Of a stretch of 64,000 bases of DNA, positions 34,234 through 43,240 are shown piece after piece. The notes beneath the pieces are model-generated. The model saw nothing but the letters and a program-made list of their open reading frames with translations. It did not search any database and was not told the DNA's origin. This DNA is from Maledivibacter halophilus. GTDB taxonomy: Bacteria; Bacillota; Clostridia; Peptostreptococcales; Caminicellaceae. Position 1 is the stretch's first letter. Every line of letters begins with the position of its first letter. The position numbers and the translations under genes were made by a program. The stretch spans positions 186,001 through 250,000 of the forward strand of contig NZ_FUZT01000004.1 in NCBI RefSeq assembly GCF_900167445.1, in the 5' to 3' direction.

Positions 34234-34821
34234 TTGTCTGATTATGAGAAAAAATTAATTGAAAAAAGTAAGAATGGAGATATAGAAAGTTTTGAGAAGC
34301 TCATAGAGAAATATCAAGTAGTTGCTTTTAATATTGCATATAGAATGCTAGGAAATAAAGAAGATGCCAGTGATGTAACTCAAGAATCATTAGTTAAAGT
34401 TTATAAATCATTGAAAAGCTTTAGAGGAGATTCAAATTTTTCTACATGGTTTTATAGAATTGTAAAAAATAACTGTATAGATGCAATTAGAAAAATGAAG
34501 AAAATCAAAACATATTCCCTAGATAAAGAATTTGAAACAGAAAATGGAAACTACAACTTTCAGATAGCTGATACTAAGTACTTACCTGATAGATTATATG
34601 AAATCAAAGAAAAGAAGGAGTTAGTTCAAAAAGCTCTTAATAAAATTCCTGAAAAATATCGGGGAGTTTTAATTCTTAGGGATATACAGGGGTTTACATA
34701 TGAAGAAATAGGGAAAATAACTGAAAATCCTATAGGTACTGTAAAATCCAGAATAAGTAGAGGCAGATCAATATTAAAGGAAATATTAATAAAGGAATCG
34801 GAACTTTTCATTGAAAATTAA
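34234..34821 (+). CDS. ECF-type RNA polymerase sigma factor (SigW-like)
   Basis: A 195-residue sigma-70 factor with only regions 2 and 4. Region 2: FEKLIEKYQVVAFNIAYRML, GNKEDASDVTQESLVKVYKS and FSTWFYRIVKNNCID; region 4: IPEKYRGVLILRDIQGFTYE and GTVKSRISRGRSILKE. I choose TTG 34234, eight bases after AAGGGAG; an in-frame TTG at 34213 lies before the ribosome site. The next gene is a zinc-finger anti-sigma factor, so the pair is a regulated envelope-stress-type module. Region 2 is closest in look to SigW. Confidence 0.92.
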   Translation: MSDYEKKLIEKSKNGDIESFEKLIEKYQVVAFNIAYRMLGNKEDASDVTQESLVKVYKSLKSFRGDSNFSTWFYRIVKNNCIDAIRKMKKIKTYSLDKEFETENGNYNFQIADTKYLPDRLYEIKEKKELVQKALNKIPEKYRGVLILRDIQGFTYEEIGKITENPIGTVKSRISRGRSILKEILIKESELFIEN

Positions 34822-34848
34822 GTCTAAGTATATGAGAGGAGGGATAAT

Positions 34849-35955
34849 ATGAGATGTGATAAGGTTAAAGAAATATTATCACTTTATATAGATAATCAGC
34901 TAGATGATGGAGAAAATAAAGAAATTGAGAACCATATCAAAATGTGTGAAGAATGTAATAGAGAGTACGAAGATTTATTATTCATAAAAAAATTATTATC
35001 CGAAACGCCTCAAGCCCAATTGCCTGAAGGATTTAAAGCTGATCTTCATGATAAATTAGTGAAATGTAAAGAATTAGAAAAAGCAGAATTAATAAATTCT
35101 AGACAAACAGATAAAGACAAATTTAAAACCAAAAGAAAGATTAATTGGAGAATCTTATCTGGTATTGCAGCTGGAATTTTTATTATGGTTGTTTCTGTAT
35201 CTTCTATATTAAATAATAATTTTATGATGGATAAATCAGCTGAAACCGAACAAGCAGCACCTAAGGAAGCTATGCCGTTTAGTATATCCCAGCATGAAGC
35301 AGGGAGTCCAGCTGAAGAAAAAATGGAAGAATCTATGGAAGAATCTAAGGAATACAACATGGCGAGGGGAAATAGTAAAGATATAAAATTAACAGCTGAA
35401 AACAGAAGTATAGCTCCTATGAAAGAAAAACAAGAAGATATTAAAGATCTTGAAGATAAAAAGATAATAGTAAATGGACATATACATCTTGAAACCAAAG
35501 AATATGCTCTAAGTTATGAAAAAATTGTAAATATCACCACTGACAATAAAGGTTTTATCCAAAGTTCAAGCACATCATATAAAGAGCCTGTAAAAAAACA
35601 TTCTGAAAAATCACTAAAAACAGGTAATATTATAATAAGGATTCCTAAAGATAAATTTAATAGTATTTTTAACGAAATTATCACTATGGATGCTATTATT
35701 GATGAAAAGCAAAATATTAATGATATTACAGATGAGTATATAAAAGCTGTTGCTGAAAAGGAAAATTTGAACTTGGAAGAAAACAAGCTTAAAGATGAAG
35801 TGAATAAAAAAGAAGATGCTGAACAAATATCAAATGTTAAAAGAAAGCTAACCAAAGTTTTAGAAGCAAAGGATGAATTATCAAAGGAGATCACTAGATT
35901 AAATGATATTACTGATTTAGCAACAATAAAAATTTATATAGATGAAGTAGATTAA
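34849..35955 (+). CDS. Membrane anti-sigma factor with C-terminal DUF4349 domain
   Basis: A 368-residue protein. The N-terminal zinc finger of anti-sigma factors is intact (HIKMCEECNREYEDL: HxxxCxxC). A single membrane helix follows (ILSGIAAGIFIMVVSVSSIL, about residues 103-122). The outer part carries an acidic low-complexity stretch and then a DUF4349 region ending in a long coiled coil (about 290-350). The ribosome site AGGAGGG lies 8 bases before ATG. Position 27 bases after the sigma gene and the zinc finger identify it as the cognate anti-sigma; the DUF4349 sensor part is presumed to detect an envelope signal and to be cut on activation. Confidence 0.9.
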   Translation: MRCDKVKEILSLYIDNQLDDGENKEIENHIKMCEECNREYEDLLFIKKLLSETPQAQLPEGFKADLHDKLVKCKELEKAELINSRQTDKDKFKTKRKINWRILSGIAAGIFIMVVSVSSILNNNFMMDKSAETEQAAPKEAMPFSISQHEAGSPAEEKMEESMEESKEYNMARGNSKDIKLTAENRSIAPMKEKQEDIKDLEDKKIIVNGHIHLETKEYALSYEKIVNITTDNKGFIQSSSTSYKEPVKKHSEKSLKTGNIIIRIPKDKFNSIFNEIITMDAIIDEKQNINDITDEYIKAVAEKENLNLEENKLKDEVNKKEDAEQISNVKRKLTKVLEAKDELSKEITRLNDITDLATIKIYIDEVD

Positions 35956-36093
35956 TAATTATGATAGATGAGATAATTATATAATTTTTTCAGAAAAAAA
36001 ATAAGCAGAGGGGGTTAAAAATCAAAGATTTAATTAAGAATTTAGGTGTATGTAGATATTTATAAAAACAATAATATTGGAGGTTGAAAAGCT

Positions 36094-36849
36094 ATGAAAA
36101 AAATAATATATTTAATGATCATTCCCATATTAATTGCTGGATTATTTGCAGTAGATGCCATGGATATTTTTAGTGGAAAAGCACAAGCAAATAATAGCTC
36201 TTTGACAGAAGGCAACATTGTAACAGTTAATGGATTAGGGACAGTAAAGGTTAAGCCTGATATAGCATATATAAATGTAGGTGTAGAGGTATTTAATACA
36301 GATGCAAAAAAAGCACAGGATGATAATGCAAAATTAATGGATAAAATAATTATTGCTGTAAAGGAAAATGGAATAAAGGATGAAGATATTAAGACAACAA
36401 GATATACCATATATAAAACTAGTAAAAATGAGCCATCTTTTTCTAAAGAAAAAGAAAAAAGAATAGAAGGCTATATTTCTACTAATTCAGTCGAAATAAC
36501 TATCAGAGATATAGATAAAGTAGGAAAAATTATTGATATAGCAGGAAAAGAAGGAGCAAATAGAATAAGTAATATAAGGTTTGGAATAAGCGATGAAGAT
36601 AAATATTATAGTGATGCACTAAAGCTTGCAATGGAAAATGCCTCTGGAAAAGCTGAGGCCATATTAAGTACCTTTGGTGCAAAACCTGGGAAGCCCTATA
36701 GAATAAATGAAAATAGCTATGGAGGGCCCATTATTTACAGGAATAATAATTTAATGAAGACTCAAATGGCTGAAGAAGCCTATGAAACACCAGTAGAAGC
36801 TGGAGAGCTGGAAATAACTGCAACAGTAATGGTTGAATATAAATATTAA
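36094..36849 (+). CDS. SIMPL-domain (DUF541) exported protein
   Basis: A 251-residue protein with an N-terminal hydrophobic signal (IIYLMIIPILIAGLFAVDAM). The mature region has the SIMPL/DUF541 signature: NIVTVNGLGTVKVKPDIAYI, then GVEVFNTDAKKAQDDNAKLM and IKDEDIKTTRYTIYK. These oligomeric proteins occur outside the membrane or in the periplasm and have been linked to stress or signalling in other bacteria, but no activity is fixed. It follows the sigma/anti-sigma pair by 138 bases and may belong to the same regulon. Ribosome site TTGGAGG. Confidence 0.88.
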   Translation: MKKIIYLMIIPILIAGLFAVDAMDIFSGKAQANNSSLTEGNIVTVNGLGTVKVKPDIAYINVGVEVFNTDAKKAQDDNAKLMDKIIIAVKENGIKDEDIKTTRYTIYKTSKNEPSFSKEKEKRIEGYISTNSVEITIRDIDKVGKIIDIAGKEGANRISNIRFGISDEDKYYSDALKLAMENASGKAEAILSTFGAKPGKPYRINENSYGGPIIYRNNNLMKTQMAEEAYETPVEAGELEITATVMVEYKY

Positions 36850-36869
36850 GATGATGTGGAAAAATATTT

Positions 36870-36995
36870 AATTGGGGAAATTGCATAACTCTAATTTGGC
36901 AAAATTGCATAATATATATGGTATAGCTTTGGAGATTTCAAAACTATATGTAGTAGATAGTTTTTGCTAAAGGTAATTATGCAATTTGCTCAATT
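36870..36995. repeat. Family-1 inverted-repeat element, copy E
   Basis: Left end AATTGGGGAAATTGCATAAC, a second inner TTGCATAATATATATGG at 36906, right end GGTAATTATGCAATTTGCTC then AATT (ends 36995). About 85 percent alike to copy F over its length by eye. Lies after the SIMPL gene. Confidence 0.85.
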
Positions 36996-37036
36996 GAGTA
37001 AATTGCTTTAGGTTAATAGTTACTTTTATAATAAAT

Positions 37037-37092
37037 ATGACCATAATAATCAGATTTATAAATTTGATTATTATGGTCATTGTTTGTATTAT
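37037..37092 (+). promoter_or_regulatory. 16-bp perfect hairpin overlapping a promoter upstream of polA
   Basis: Bases 37037-37052 and 37065-37080 are exact reverse complements. The right arm overlaps TTGATT (37064-37069), which with a 17-base spacer meets TATTAT (37087-37092). This places a possible sigma-A promoter 135 bases before polA; the palindrome may be a terminator of the upstream gene or an operator. Confidence 0.45.
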
Positions 37093-37227
37093 ACAATAGT
37101 TTTTTATTTTATAAAGAGGATTTTAGAATAAAATTACGAATATTTAGGTGTATAAGAGTTAAAATGACTTCATAAAATCCAGTTTTATTGATAAAATATT
37201 AGTATTGAGTATTAAGGAGATGGTAAT

Positions 37228-39906
37228 TTGAAGAAAAGGTTAATAATAATTGATGGAAATAGTCTTATTAATAGAGCTTTTTATGCTTTGCCTGATTTAA
37301 CAACTAGGGAAGGTATACATACTAATGGTGTATTTGGTTTCATTAAAATGGTTAATAAAATACATGAGGATTACAAGCCTAATTATTTAAGTGTTGCATT
37401 TGACCTAAAGGCTCCTACTTTTAGACATATTCAGTATAAGGAGTATAAGGCTCAGAGAAAAAAAATGCCAGAGGAATTGGCACAGCAAATGCCAATTTTA
37501 AAGGAAATATTGGATGCCTATGGAATACATAGAACGGAGCTTGAGGGCTTTGAAGCTGATGATTTAATAGGAACTATTGCAAGGTTTTGTGAAGAAAGGG
37601 ATTTTGAAGTAATAATAGTTACTGGGGATAGAGATGCCCTTCAGCTGGTATCTGACAATGTAAAGGTTATGATAACAAAGAGAGGTATCACAAATTTAGA
37701 GGTTTATGATAGAGATATGGTAAAGGAAAAGTATGGTGTTACTCCTGAGCAGATAATTGATTTTAAAGGACTAGTTGGAGATAAATCCGATAATATACCT
37801 GGAGTGCCTGGCGTAGGAGAAAAGACTGCTTCTAAACTACTAAATCAATTTAGTACTGTTGAAGAATTAATAAAAAATGTAGATAGTATTTCAAGTAAAA
37901 GCCATAGAAAAAAAATAGAAGAAAATATTGAAATTGCCCTTTTAAGTAAAAGACTTGCAACTATTAAGACAGATATACCCCTTGAAATAGATATTGAAGA
38001 GTTAAAAATAATACAGCCTGATAAGAAAAAGTTAATGGAACTATTTAAAAAATATGAGTTTAATAGTTTAGTTAAAACTTTAACCGATGAAGATGAGGGT
38101 ATGGATAATGATGGGCTTCAAGATATAAAAAAGTTAAATGTAGAAATTATAAAAAAAGCCCAAAGACTTGATGAAATAATTAAGATGATAAAAAATAAGA
38201 AAAGCTTTGCTATTAAAATTTTTAAAGAAGAGAATAATATAATTACTGACAATATCATAGGGATTTCTATATCTGTAGATTTGGATAATAATTTCTATAT
38301 TAATATAAAAGATAATGAAAAATTGTTAGATTCTTTAAAAGAGGTTTTTGAGAACAAAGAAATTAAAAAATTTGGACATGAGTTGAAGAAGGAAATAATT
38401 TCTCTACTCAGATATGATATTGTTCTTAGGGGAATAGAATTCGATAGTTTTATAGCTGCTTATTTACTAGAGCCTTCTCAAAATGATTATGACATATCAG
38501 ATTTAGTGTTAAAATATTTAGAAGTCAAAATAAGCAGTAAGGAAGAGATTTTAGGTAAAGGTAAAAATGCTAAGAAATATAGTGATCTATCCCATGAGGA
38601 TTTATCAATTTATGGGGGTAATACTTGTTATTCTGTGCTAAAGCTTAAAGAATTGCTTTATAAGGAACTTGAAAAAAATGAATTGATAGAATTGTTTGAA
38701 AAAATTGAAATGCCTCTTATTGAGGTTTTAGCAAGTCTTGAATATGAAGGGTTCAAAGTAGATAAAGAAGCACTTAAGGAATTAGATGAGGAACTTACAG
38801 TTAAAATAGAGGAGATAACAAATGAAATTTATCAGCTGTCAGGAGAAGAGTTTAATATAAACTCTCCTAAGCAATTGGGAGTTATACTATTTGATAAATT
38901 GGGTTTACCAGTGATTAAGAAGACAAAGACTGGCTATTCTACAAGCCATGATGTTTTAGAAAAACTATATAAGAGACATCCAATAATACCTCTTTTAATA
39001 GAATACAGACAGCTTGTGAAATTAAAGTCGACTTATATTGATGGGCTATTTAATTTAATTAATCCTATAACTGGTAAAATTCACTCTAGCTTTAATCAAA
39101 CAGTTACAGTTACAGGTAGAATCAGTAGTACTGAACCTAATTTGCAGAATATACCTATAAGATTGGAAATAGGCAGAAGAATACGCAAGGTATTTGTACC
39201 TCATGATGATAACCATAGTTTAATAGATGCTGATTATTCTCAAATAGAATTAAGAGTTTTAGCCCATATGTCTAAGGATGAAAACCTAATTAAAGCATTT
39301 AAAGAGGATGATGACATACATACTATTACAGCTTCTCAAGTGTTCAATGTTCCCATAGATAAAGTAACTTCATTGGAGAGAGGAAGAGCAAAGGCAGTTA
39401 ATTTTGGAATAGTTTATGGTATAAGCGACTTTGGTCTTGCAACAAATTTAAATATAACCAGAAAGGAAGCAAAAAAATATATAGATGAATATTTTAAAAA
39501 ATATAAAGGTGTAAAAGAGTATATGGATAATGAAGTAGAAAAAGGTAAGGAATTTGGTTATGTTACTACAATTCTTAAAAGAAGAAGATATTTACCAGAG
39601 CTTAAATCAAGGAACTTCAATATAAGGTCCTTTGGAGAAAGAACAGCAATGAATACTCCTATCCAGGGAAGTGCAGCTGATATTATTAAGATAGCTATGG
39701 TTAAAGTTTTTAATGAGCTAAGAAATAGAAATCTTAAGTCAAAGTTGATTTTACAGGTACATGATGAATTGATTATAGATGCTTGTAATGACGAATTAGA
39801 TGAAGTTAAAAAGCTATTAAAGAAAAATATGGAGAAAGCAATAGATATAGACGTTCCTTTAAAAGTTGACATGAATACAGGAGAAAATTGGTATAATACT
39901 AAATAA
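37228..39906 (+). CDS. polA: DNA polymerase I
   Basis: An 892-residue enzyme starting at TTG 37228 (ribosome site AAGGAGATGG). The 5'-3' exonuclease domain (1-290) is intact (IDGNSLINRAFYALP, GFEADDLIGTIARF, TGDRDALQLVSD, KGLVGDKSDNIPGVPGVGEK). The middle domain (about 300-480) lacks the DxE proofreading motif, as in Bacillus PolA, so 3'-5' exonuclease activity is not expected. The polymerase domain carries SLIDADYSQIELRVLAHMSK (motif A), RGRAKAVNFGIVYGIS (motif B) and LQVHDELIID (motif C). It fills gaps in repair and Okazaki-fragment maturation. coaE follows 12 bases later. Confidence 0.97.
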   Translation: MKKRLIIIDGNSLINRAFYALPDLTTREGIHTNGVFGFIKMVNKIHEDYKPNYLSVAFDLKAPTFRHIQYKEYKAQRKKMPEELAQQMPILKEILDAYGIHRTELEGFEADDLIGTIARFCEERDFEVIIVTGDRDALQLVSDNVKVMITKRGITNLEVYDRDMVKEKYGVTPEQIIDFKGLVGDKSDNIPGVPGVGEKTASKLLNQFSTVEELIKNVDSISSKSHRKKIEENIEIALLSKRLATIKTDIPLEIDIEELKIIQPDKKKLMELFKKYEFNSLVKTLTDEDEGMDNDGLQDIKKLNVEIIKKAQRLDEIIKMIKNKKSFAIKIFKEENNIITDNIIGISISVDLDNNFYINIKDNEKLLDSLKEVFENKEIKKFGHELKKEIISLLRYDIVLRGIEFDSFIAAYLLEPSQNDYDISDLVLKYLEVKISSKEEILGKGKNAKKYSDLSHEDLSIYGGNTCYSVLKLKELLYKELEKNELIELFEKIEMPLIEVLASLEYEGFKVDKEALKELDEELTVKIEEITNEIYQLSGEEFNINSPKQLGVILFDKLGLPVIKKTKTGYSTSHDVLEKLYKRHPIIPLLIEYRQLVKLKSTYIDGLFNLINPITGKIHSSFNQTVTVTGRISSTEPNLQNIPIRLEIGRRIRKVFVPHDDNHSLIDADYSQIELRVLAHMSKDENLIKAFKEDDDIHTITASQVFNVPIDKVTSLERGRAKAVNFGIVYGISDFGLATNLNITRKEAKKYIDEYFKKYKGVKEYMDNEVEKGKEFGYVTTILKRRRYLPELKSRNFNIRSFGERTAMNTPIQGSAADIIKIAMVKVFNELRNRNLKSKLILQVHDELIIDACNDELDEVKKLLKKNMEKAIDIDVPLKVDMNTGENWYNTK

Positions 39907-39918
39907 AGAGGAGAAATA

Positions 39919-40509
39919 ATGAAGATAATTGGTTTAACTGGAGGAATAGCAACAGGAAAGAGTACTGTATCTAAGTGTTTGAGGCAGCTAGGTGGTACTG
40001 TTATCGATGCTGATATTGTTGCTAGAGAAATAGTCGAAAAGGGAGAACCGGCTTTAAAAGAGATAATAGACTTTTTTGGTAAGGAAGTTGTCGATAATAA
40101 TGGAAATTTAAAAAGAAAAGAGTTGGGATCAATAGTTTTTAGTGATCCAGAAAAACTACAAGTTCTTAATAATATTACACATAGAAAAATAATTAAAAAA
40201 ATAGAAGATAAAATTGAATACTATAGGCACCTCAATAATTTAAAGGCTATATTTATTGATGCGGCACTTTTAATTGAGATGAAGATGTATATTCTAACAG
40301 ATGAAATATGGCTAGTTGATACAAATAGGGAAACACAATTAAAAAGATTAATGCTTCGAGATAATTTATCCGTTGAAAAAGCCATGGACAGGATAAAAGC
40401 TCAGATGTCTTTGGAGCAAAAGAGAAAATATGCTGATATAATTATTAATAATACAAAGGATTTTGATTATCTAAAAAAACAAGTAGAAGATCTATACAAT
40501 AAGATATGA
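39919..40509 (+). CDS. coaE: Dephospho-CoA kinase
   Basis: A 196-residue P-loop kinase for the last step of coenzyme A synthesis. Walker A is GLTGGIATGKST; DADIVAREIVEKGEPAL, IDAALLIEMKM and WLVDTNRETQLKRLMLRDNL match the family. Length is normal. The gene is 12 bases after polA, the same order as in many Firmicutes (polA-coaE), and shares its transcript. Ribosome site AGAGGAG. Confidence 0.95.
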   Translation: MKIIGLTGGIATGKSTVSKCLRQLGGTVIDADIVAREIVEKGEPALKEIIDFFGKEVVDNNGNLKRKELGSIVFSDPEKLQVLNNITHRKIIKKIEDKIEYYRHLNNLKAIFIDAALLIEMKMYILTDEIWLVDTNRETQLKRLMLRDNLSVEKAMDRIKAQMSLEQKRKYADIIINNTKDFDYLKKQVEDLYNKI

Positions 40510-40553
40510 TTTATAAGTGAGATATAGGATAATAGTTTTTCGGAGGTGCTTAA

Positions 40554-41123
40554 TTGAGGGTTTTAGATTTAAGAAAATATAGAATTTTAATCATACTTAT
40601 AGCTATTAGTGTAATATTGGGTATTTTTATATATACTTGTAAAAACGTTTTGAAGATTATATATCCATTTCACTATGAAGCCATTATAAAAAAGTATGCT
40701 AGCCAGTATGATTTAGATCCCTTTTTTGTGGCATCTATAATTAAAGCAGAGAGTAAATTTGACACAAATGCAGTTTCTCATAAGGGAGCAAAGGGTCTTA
40801 TGCAAATAGCAAATATTACTGGTAATTGGGCGGCGGAGGAATTAAATATATCTGGATATCATGAAGAAATACTTTTTAATCCTGATATAAATATTAAAAT
40901 AGGTTGTTGGTATCTCGATAAATTAAAAAAAGAGTTTAAGAATAATATTGGAAATGTTTTGGCGGCATATAATGCTGGTAGTGGAAATGTGAATAAATGG
41001 CTTTGTGATAAAAAATATAGTGATGATGGAAAGGAGCTTACAGAAATTCCCTTTGGGGAAACTAGAGACTATATTAAAAAAGTCAATAGAAATTTTAAAA
41101 TATATAAATATCTATATGAATAA
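40554..41123 (+). CDS. Membrane-anchored lytic transglycosylase (SLT family)
   Basis: A 189-residue protein starting at TTG 40554 with GGAGGTG upstream. One N-terminal membrane helix (ILIILIAISVILGIFIYTC, about 11-29) places the rest outside. The SLT domain shows the catalytic Glu in FVASIIKAESKFDTNAVSHK, followed by GAKGLMQI and VLAAYNAGSGNVNKWL. It cleaves glycan strands forming 1,6-anhydro ends. The polA-coaE-SLT order is common in clostridia. Length is typical of the short YjbJ-like membrane forms. Confidence 0.92.
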   Translation: MRVLDLRKYRILIILIAISVILGIFIYTCKNVLKIIYPFHYEAIIKKYASQYDLDPFFVASIIKAESKFDTNAVSHKGAKGLMQIANITGNWAAEELNISGYHEEILFNPDINIKIGCWYLDKLKKEFKNNIGNVLAAYNAGSGNVNKWLCDKKYSDDGKELTEIPFGETRDYIKKVNRNFKIYKYLYE

Positions 41124-41142
41124 AGTGATTACAAAAAATTTG

Positions 41143-41171
41143 TTGAATAATTTGTCAAACTTAGATATAAT
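41143..41171 (+). promoter_or_regulatory. Sigma-A promoter of the nicotinate phosphoribosyltransferase gene
   Basis: TTGAAT (41143-41148), 17-base spacer, perfect TATAAT (41166-41171), 45 bases before the start. Confidence 0.7.
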
Positions 41172-41215
41172 TGTGTTAAATTTTGTTTTGAATGAGCCGT
41201 GAAAGGATTGATTTA

Positions 41216-42253
41216 ATGAAACCAATGAAGAGCCTTGATGATGTAAATAGCATACATATAAATCAAGATAGGAAAATTCACTCTGCTACCCATGAAGAGA
41301 TATTAAAGGGTGCAACTACAGATATTTATTTTTTGAGAACTCTTGATATATTAAAGGAAATGGATTTAGATAGTACAACGGTAACAGCTGAAATTTTTCC
41401 AAGAAAACATGGAGTCTTTGCTGGAATAGAAGAAGTTAAAAATATACTAAAAAATAAAGATATTGAAATGTGGACATTAGATGAAGGAGAAGAGTTTAGT
41501 CCTAAGGATACTGTCATAAGGATAAAGGGACCCTATAAAGAATTTGGAGCCTATGAAACAGTAATTTTAGGAGCATTGGCAAGTGCATGTGGATGGGCTA
41601 CTGCTGCAAGGGAAATAAAAGAAGCCTGTGGAGAAAAAAGTTTTCTTTGCTTTGGAGCAAGACATGTCCATCCATCAGTGGCTCCAGTGATGGAGAGGGC
41701 AGCAGTAATTGGTGGAGCCAATGGAGCCAGTTGTATTTTAGCTGCAAAACTATTAGATATTCAACCTTCTGGTACATTACCCCATGCTGCAATGCTTATA
41801 GCAGGTGATACAAAAAAAATCGCAGAGGTCTATGATGAAGTAATGCCTGAAGATCATAAGAGAATTGTTTTAGTAGATACTTTTAAAGATGAAGTAGAAG
41901 AGAGTTTAAGAATTGCCAAAGCTTTAGGAAAAAATCTATATGGCATACGGGTTGATACACCAAGTGAAAGGGGAGGAGTTACTCCTAATTTAATCAAAGA
42001 ATTGAGATATAAGTTGGATATGGCTGGATATAATTATGTTAAGATCTTTGTTTCAGGAGGATTAACACCGGATAGAATAAAGAAATTATCTGAGGTTGGT
42101 GCTGATTCATTTGGGGTTGGAAGCTATATTTCAGCAGCATCACCTATTGATATGACAATGGATATAAAAGAGGTAGAAGGCAAACCAGTTGCAAAACGGG
42201 GAAGATTACCCGGTTTAGTTGATAATCCAAAACTAAAGTATGTTCAGTTATAA
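41216..42253 (+). CDS. Nicotinate phosphoribosyltransferase (short form)
   Basis: A 345-residue enzyme of the type-II PRTase fold that joins nicotinate to PRPP in NAD salvage. Recognisable segments include FPRKHGVFAGIEEVKNILKN, FGARHVHPSVAPVME (conserved His region), GTLPHAAMLIAGD and FGVGSYISAASPIDMTMDIK. It is shorter than the about 480-residue PncB class and matches the archaeal/Thermoplasma-like NAPRTase group common in clostridia. I start at ATG 41216 behind AAAGGA; an in-frame TTG upstream (41192) lacks support. It has its own promoter and terminator. Confidence 0.9.
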   Translation: MKPMKSLDDVNSIHINQDRKIHSATHEEILKGATTDIYFLRTLDILKEMDLDSTTVTAEIFPRKHGVFAGIEEVKNILKNKDIEMWTLDEGEEFSPKDTVIRIKGPYKEFGAYETVILGALASACGWATAAREIKEACGEKSFLCFGARHVHPSVAPVMERAAVIGGANGASCILAAKLLDIQPSGTLPHAAMLIAGDTKKIAEVYDEVMPEDHKRIVLVDTFKDEVEESLRIAKALGKNLYGIRVDTPSERGGVTPNLIKELRYKLDMAGYNYVKIFVSGGLTPDRIKKLSEVGADSFGVGSYISAASPIDMTMDIKEVEGKPVAKRGRLPGLVDNPKLKYVQL

Positions 42254-42255
42254 AA

Positions 42256-42288
42256 AATTGAGAGCAATAGGCTCTCAATTTTTTATTT
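42256..42288 (+). terminator. Rho-independent terminator
   Basis: AATTGAGAGC / GCTCTCAATT perfect 10-bp stem with a 5-base loop (42256-42280), followed by TTTTATTTT. Confidence 0.9.
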
Positions 42289-42322
42289 TAAATTTATTAA
42301 ACCTCAAAGTTGTTTATCTTTA
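42289..42322. repeat. 33-bp dispersed repeat, copy 1 (possible family-2 half)
   Basis: Bases 42290-42322 match the reverse complement of 52616-52648 at 32 of 33 positions. The inner part GTTGTTTATCTTT also resembles the family-2 right end GTTGATTATCTTT at 51143. Confidence 0.7.
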
Positions 42323-42382
42323 TGAGCAATAAAACTTGTATCTTAGAACCTATAATGGGGTGTTCAGGTATATTTGACTATC

Positions 42383-42411
42383 TTGACAAAATCTAAAAAA
42401 AATTATATAAT
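42383..42411 (+). promoter_or_regulatory. Consensus promoter of tRNA-Leu(GAG)
   Basis: Perfect TTGACA (42383-42388), 17-base spacer, perfect TATAAT (42406-42411), 29 bases before the tRNA. Confidence 0.85.
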
Positions 42412-42440
42412 AATGTTCGTTACAAATGTAATTTTACTAT

Positions 42441-42526
42441 GCGGATGTGGCGGAATCGGCAGACGCGCTATCTTGAGGGGGTAGTGAGCGACGCTCGTAT
42501 GGGTTCAAATCCCATCATCCGCACCA
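42441..42526 (+). tRNA. tRNA-Leu (anticodon GAG)
   Basis: Acceptor GCGGATG...CATCCGC with discriminator A and encoded CCA (42524-42526). D arm GGCGGAATCGGCAGACGC, anticodon stem CTATC/GGTAG around loop TTGAGGG (anticodon GAG), long variable arm, T loop GGTTCAAATCCC. Confidence 0.97.
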
Positions 42527-42535
42527 GTTATAAAT

Positions 42536-42735
42536 TTCTGAAATATTCGTATAGCTCATATTTTGAACCTACAGAATTTTAAAGGGAGCTCAATATTTAG
42601 ATGTGGATATGAACCATTATGTGAGACCTATATATGGCAATGAAGGAGATAGAAGCATCTGTGCGGGCACCCACCTGTCGAGAGTGATAGGTGTCAAAAG
42701 ATGAGTTACGGTATTTTGGATTATGGATCATAATT
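42536..42735 (+). ncRNA. ssrS: Probable 6S RNA
   Basis: No protein frame is credible here, but the region has a 6S-like plan. A closing stem joins CGTA/CTCAT (42548-42559) with ATGAG/TACG (42701-42710); a central open region holds TTTTGAACCTACAG; an internal hairpin ACCTGTC / GATAGGT lies near 42674-42693, after GTGCGGGCACCC. The stretches ATGTGGATATGAACC and GCGGGCACCCACCTG agree with my memory of clostridial 6S RNAs. 6S binds sigma-A RNA polymerase in stationary phase. It follows tRNA-Leu by a few bases, with no obvious promoter of its own, so processing from a joint transcript is likely. Ends are approximate; a covariance-model search would settle it. Confidence 0.7.
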
Positions 42736-42744
42736 ATATACACT

Positions 42745-42785
42745 ATAGCTACCTTAATTTATTAGGTAGCTATTTTATATTTTTG
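42745..42785 (+). terminator. Terminator after the 6S RNA
   Basis: ATAGCTACCT / AGGTAGCTAT perfect 10-bp stem (42745-42773), followed by TTTATATTTTT. Confidence 0.85.
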
Positions 42786-42912
42786 AAGGGGATTTCAAAT
42801 GACAAAATTTTTACAAAATTTTAACAATAAATAATTATAAAAACTATTGAGTTTTAATAAAAAAAGTTATATAATTAATACAGAATATTCAGAAAAAAGC
42901 GAGGTAATTTAT

Positions 42913-43047
42913 ATGCCATCAAAGAAGGAATTTTTACAACAACTAGAAGAACTAGAGGGTTACTATGACAAGTTGGATGAAGATAATAAAAATAAACTTG
43001 AAGAAGCCATACAAATGGTTGTGAGTAAATTTGAAAAAAGAATATAG
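42913..43047 (+). CDS. Small helical protein of unknown function
   Basis: A 44-residue protein, MPSKKEFLQQLEELEGYYDK then a charged helix ending VVSKFEKRI. I choose ATG 42913 because GAGGT lies eight bases upstream; the frame is open further upstream but without a ribosome site. The sequence looks like a short amphipathic two-helix unit. It sits between a terminator and a second terminator, so it is probably a separate small transcription unit. No family is recognised. Confidence 0.65.
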   Translation: MPSKKEFLQQLEELEGYYDKLDEDNKNKLEEAIQMVVSKFEKRI

Positions 43048-43050
43048 TAG

Positions 43051-43092
43051 ATAATAAAGCCATGGTTATTTATAATCGTGGCTTTATTATCT
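43051..43092 (+). terminator. Rho-independent terminator
   Basis: ATAATAAAGCCA..GGTTAT pairs with ATAATC.TGGCTTTATTAT (43051-43090), a long near-perfect stem. Also T-rich at its 3' side. Confidence 0.7.
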
Positions 43093-43240
43093 TATGTTTT
43101 AGACTAATCTATATAAAAATAATATGATATAATATATTTGATTGGTTTAATTGCATATATTTATATATGTAAATTTAGCAAGCAATATAATTTAAATTAA
43201 AGAAATGAAGCTTTATTGTTTATCTTAGGAGGGGGTACAT

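Noticed and set aside
39558..39872. 104-residue reverse frame inside polA
   Set aside because: Antisense to conserved polymerase motif C; no independent support.
41005..41202. 65-residue frame overlapping the end of the lytic transglycosylase
   Set aside because: Out of frame with the real gene, no ribosome site; the promoter at 41143 lies inside it.
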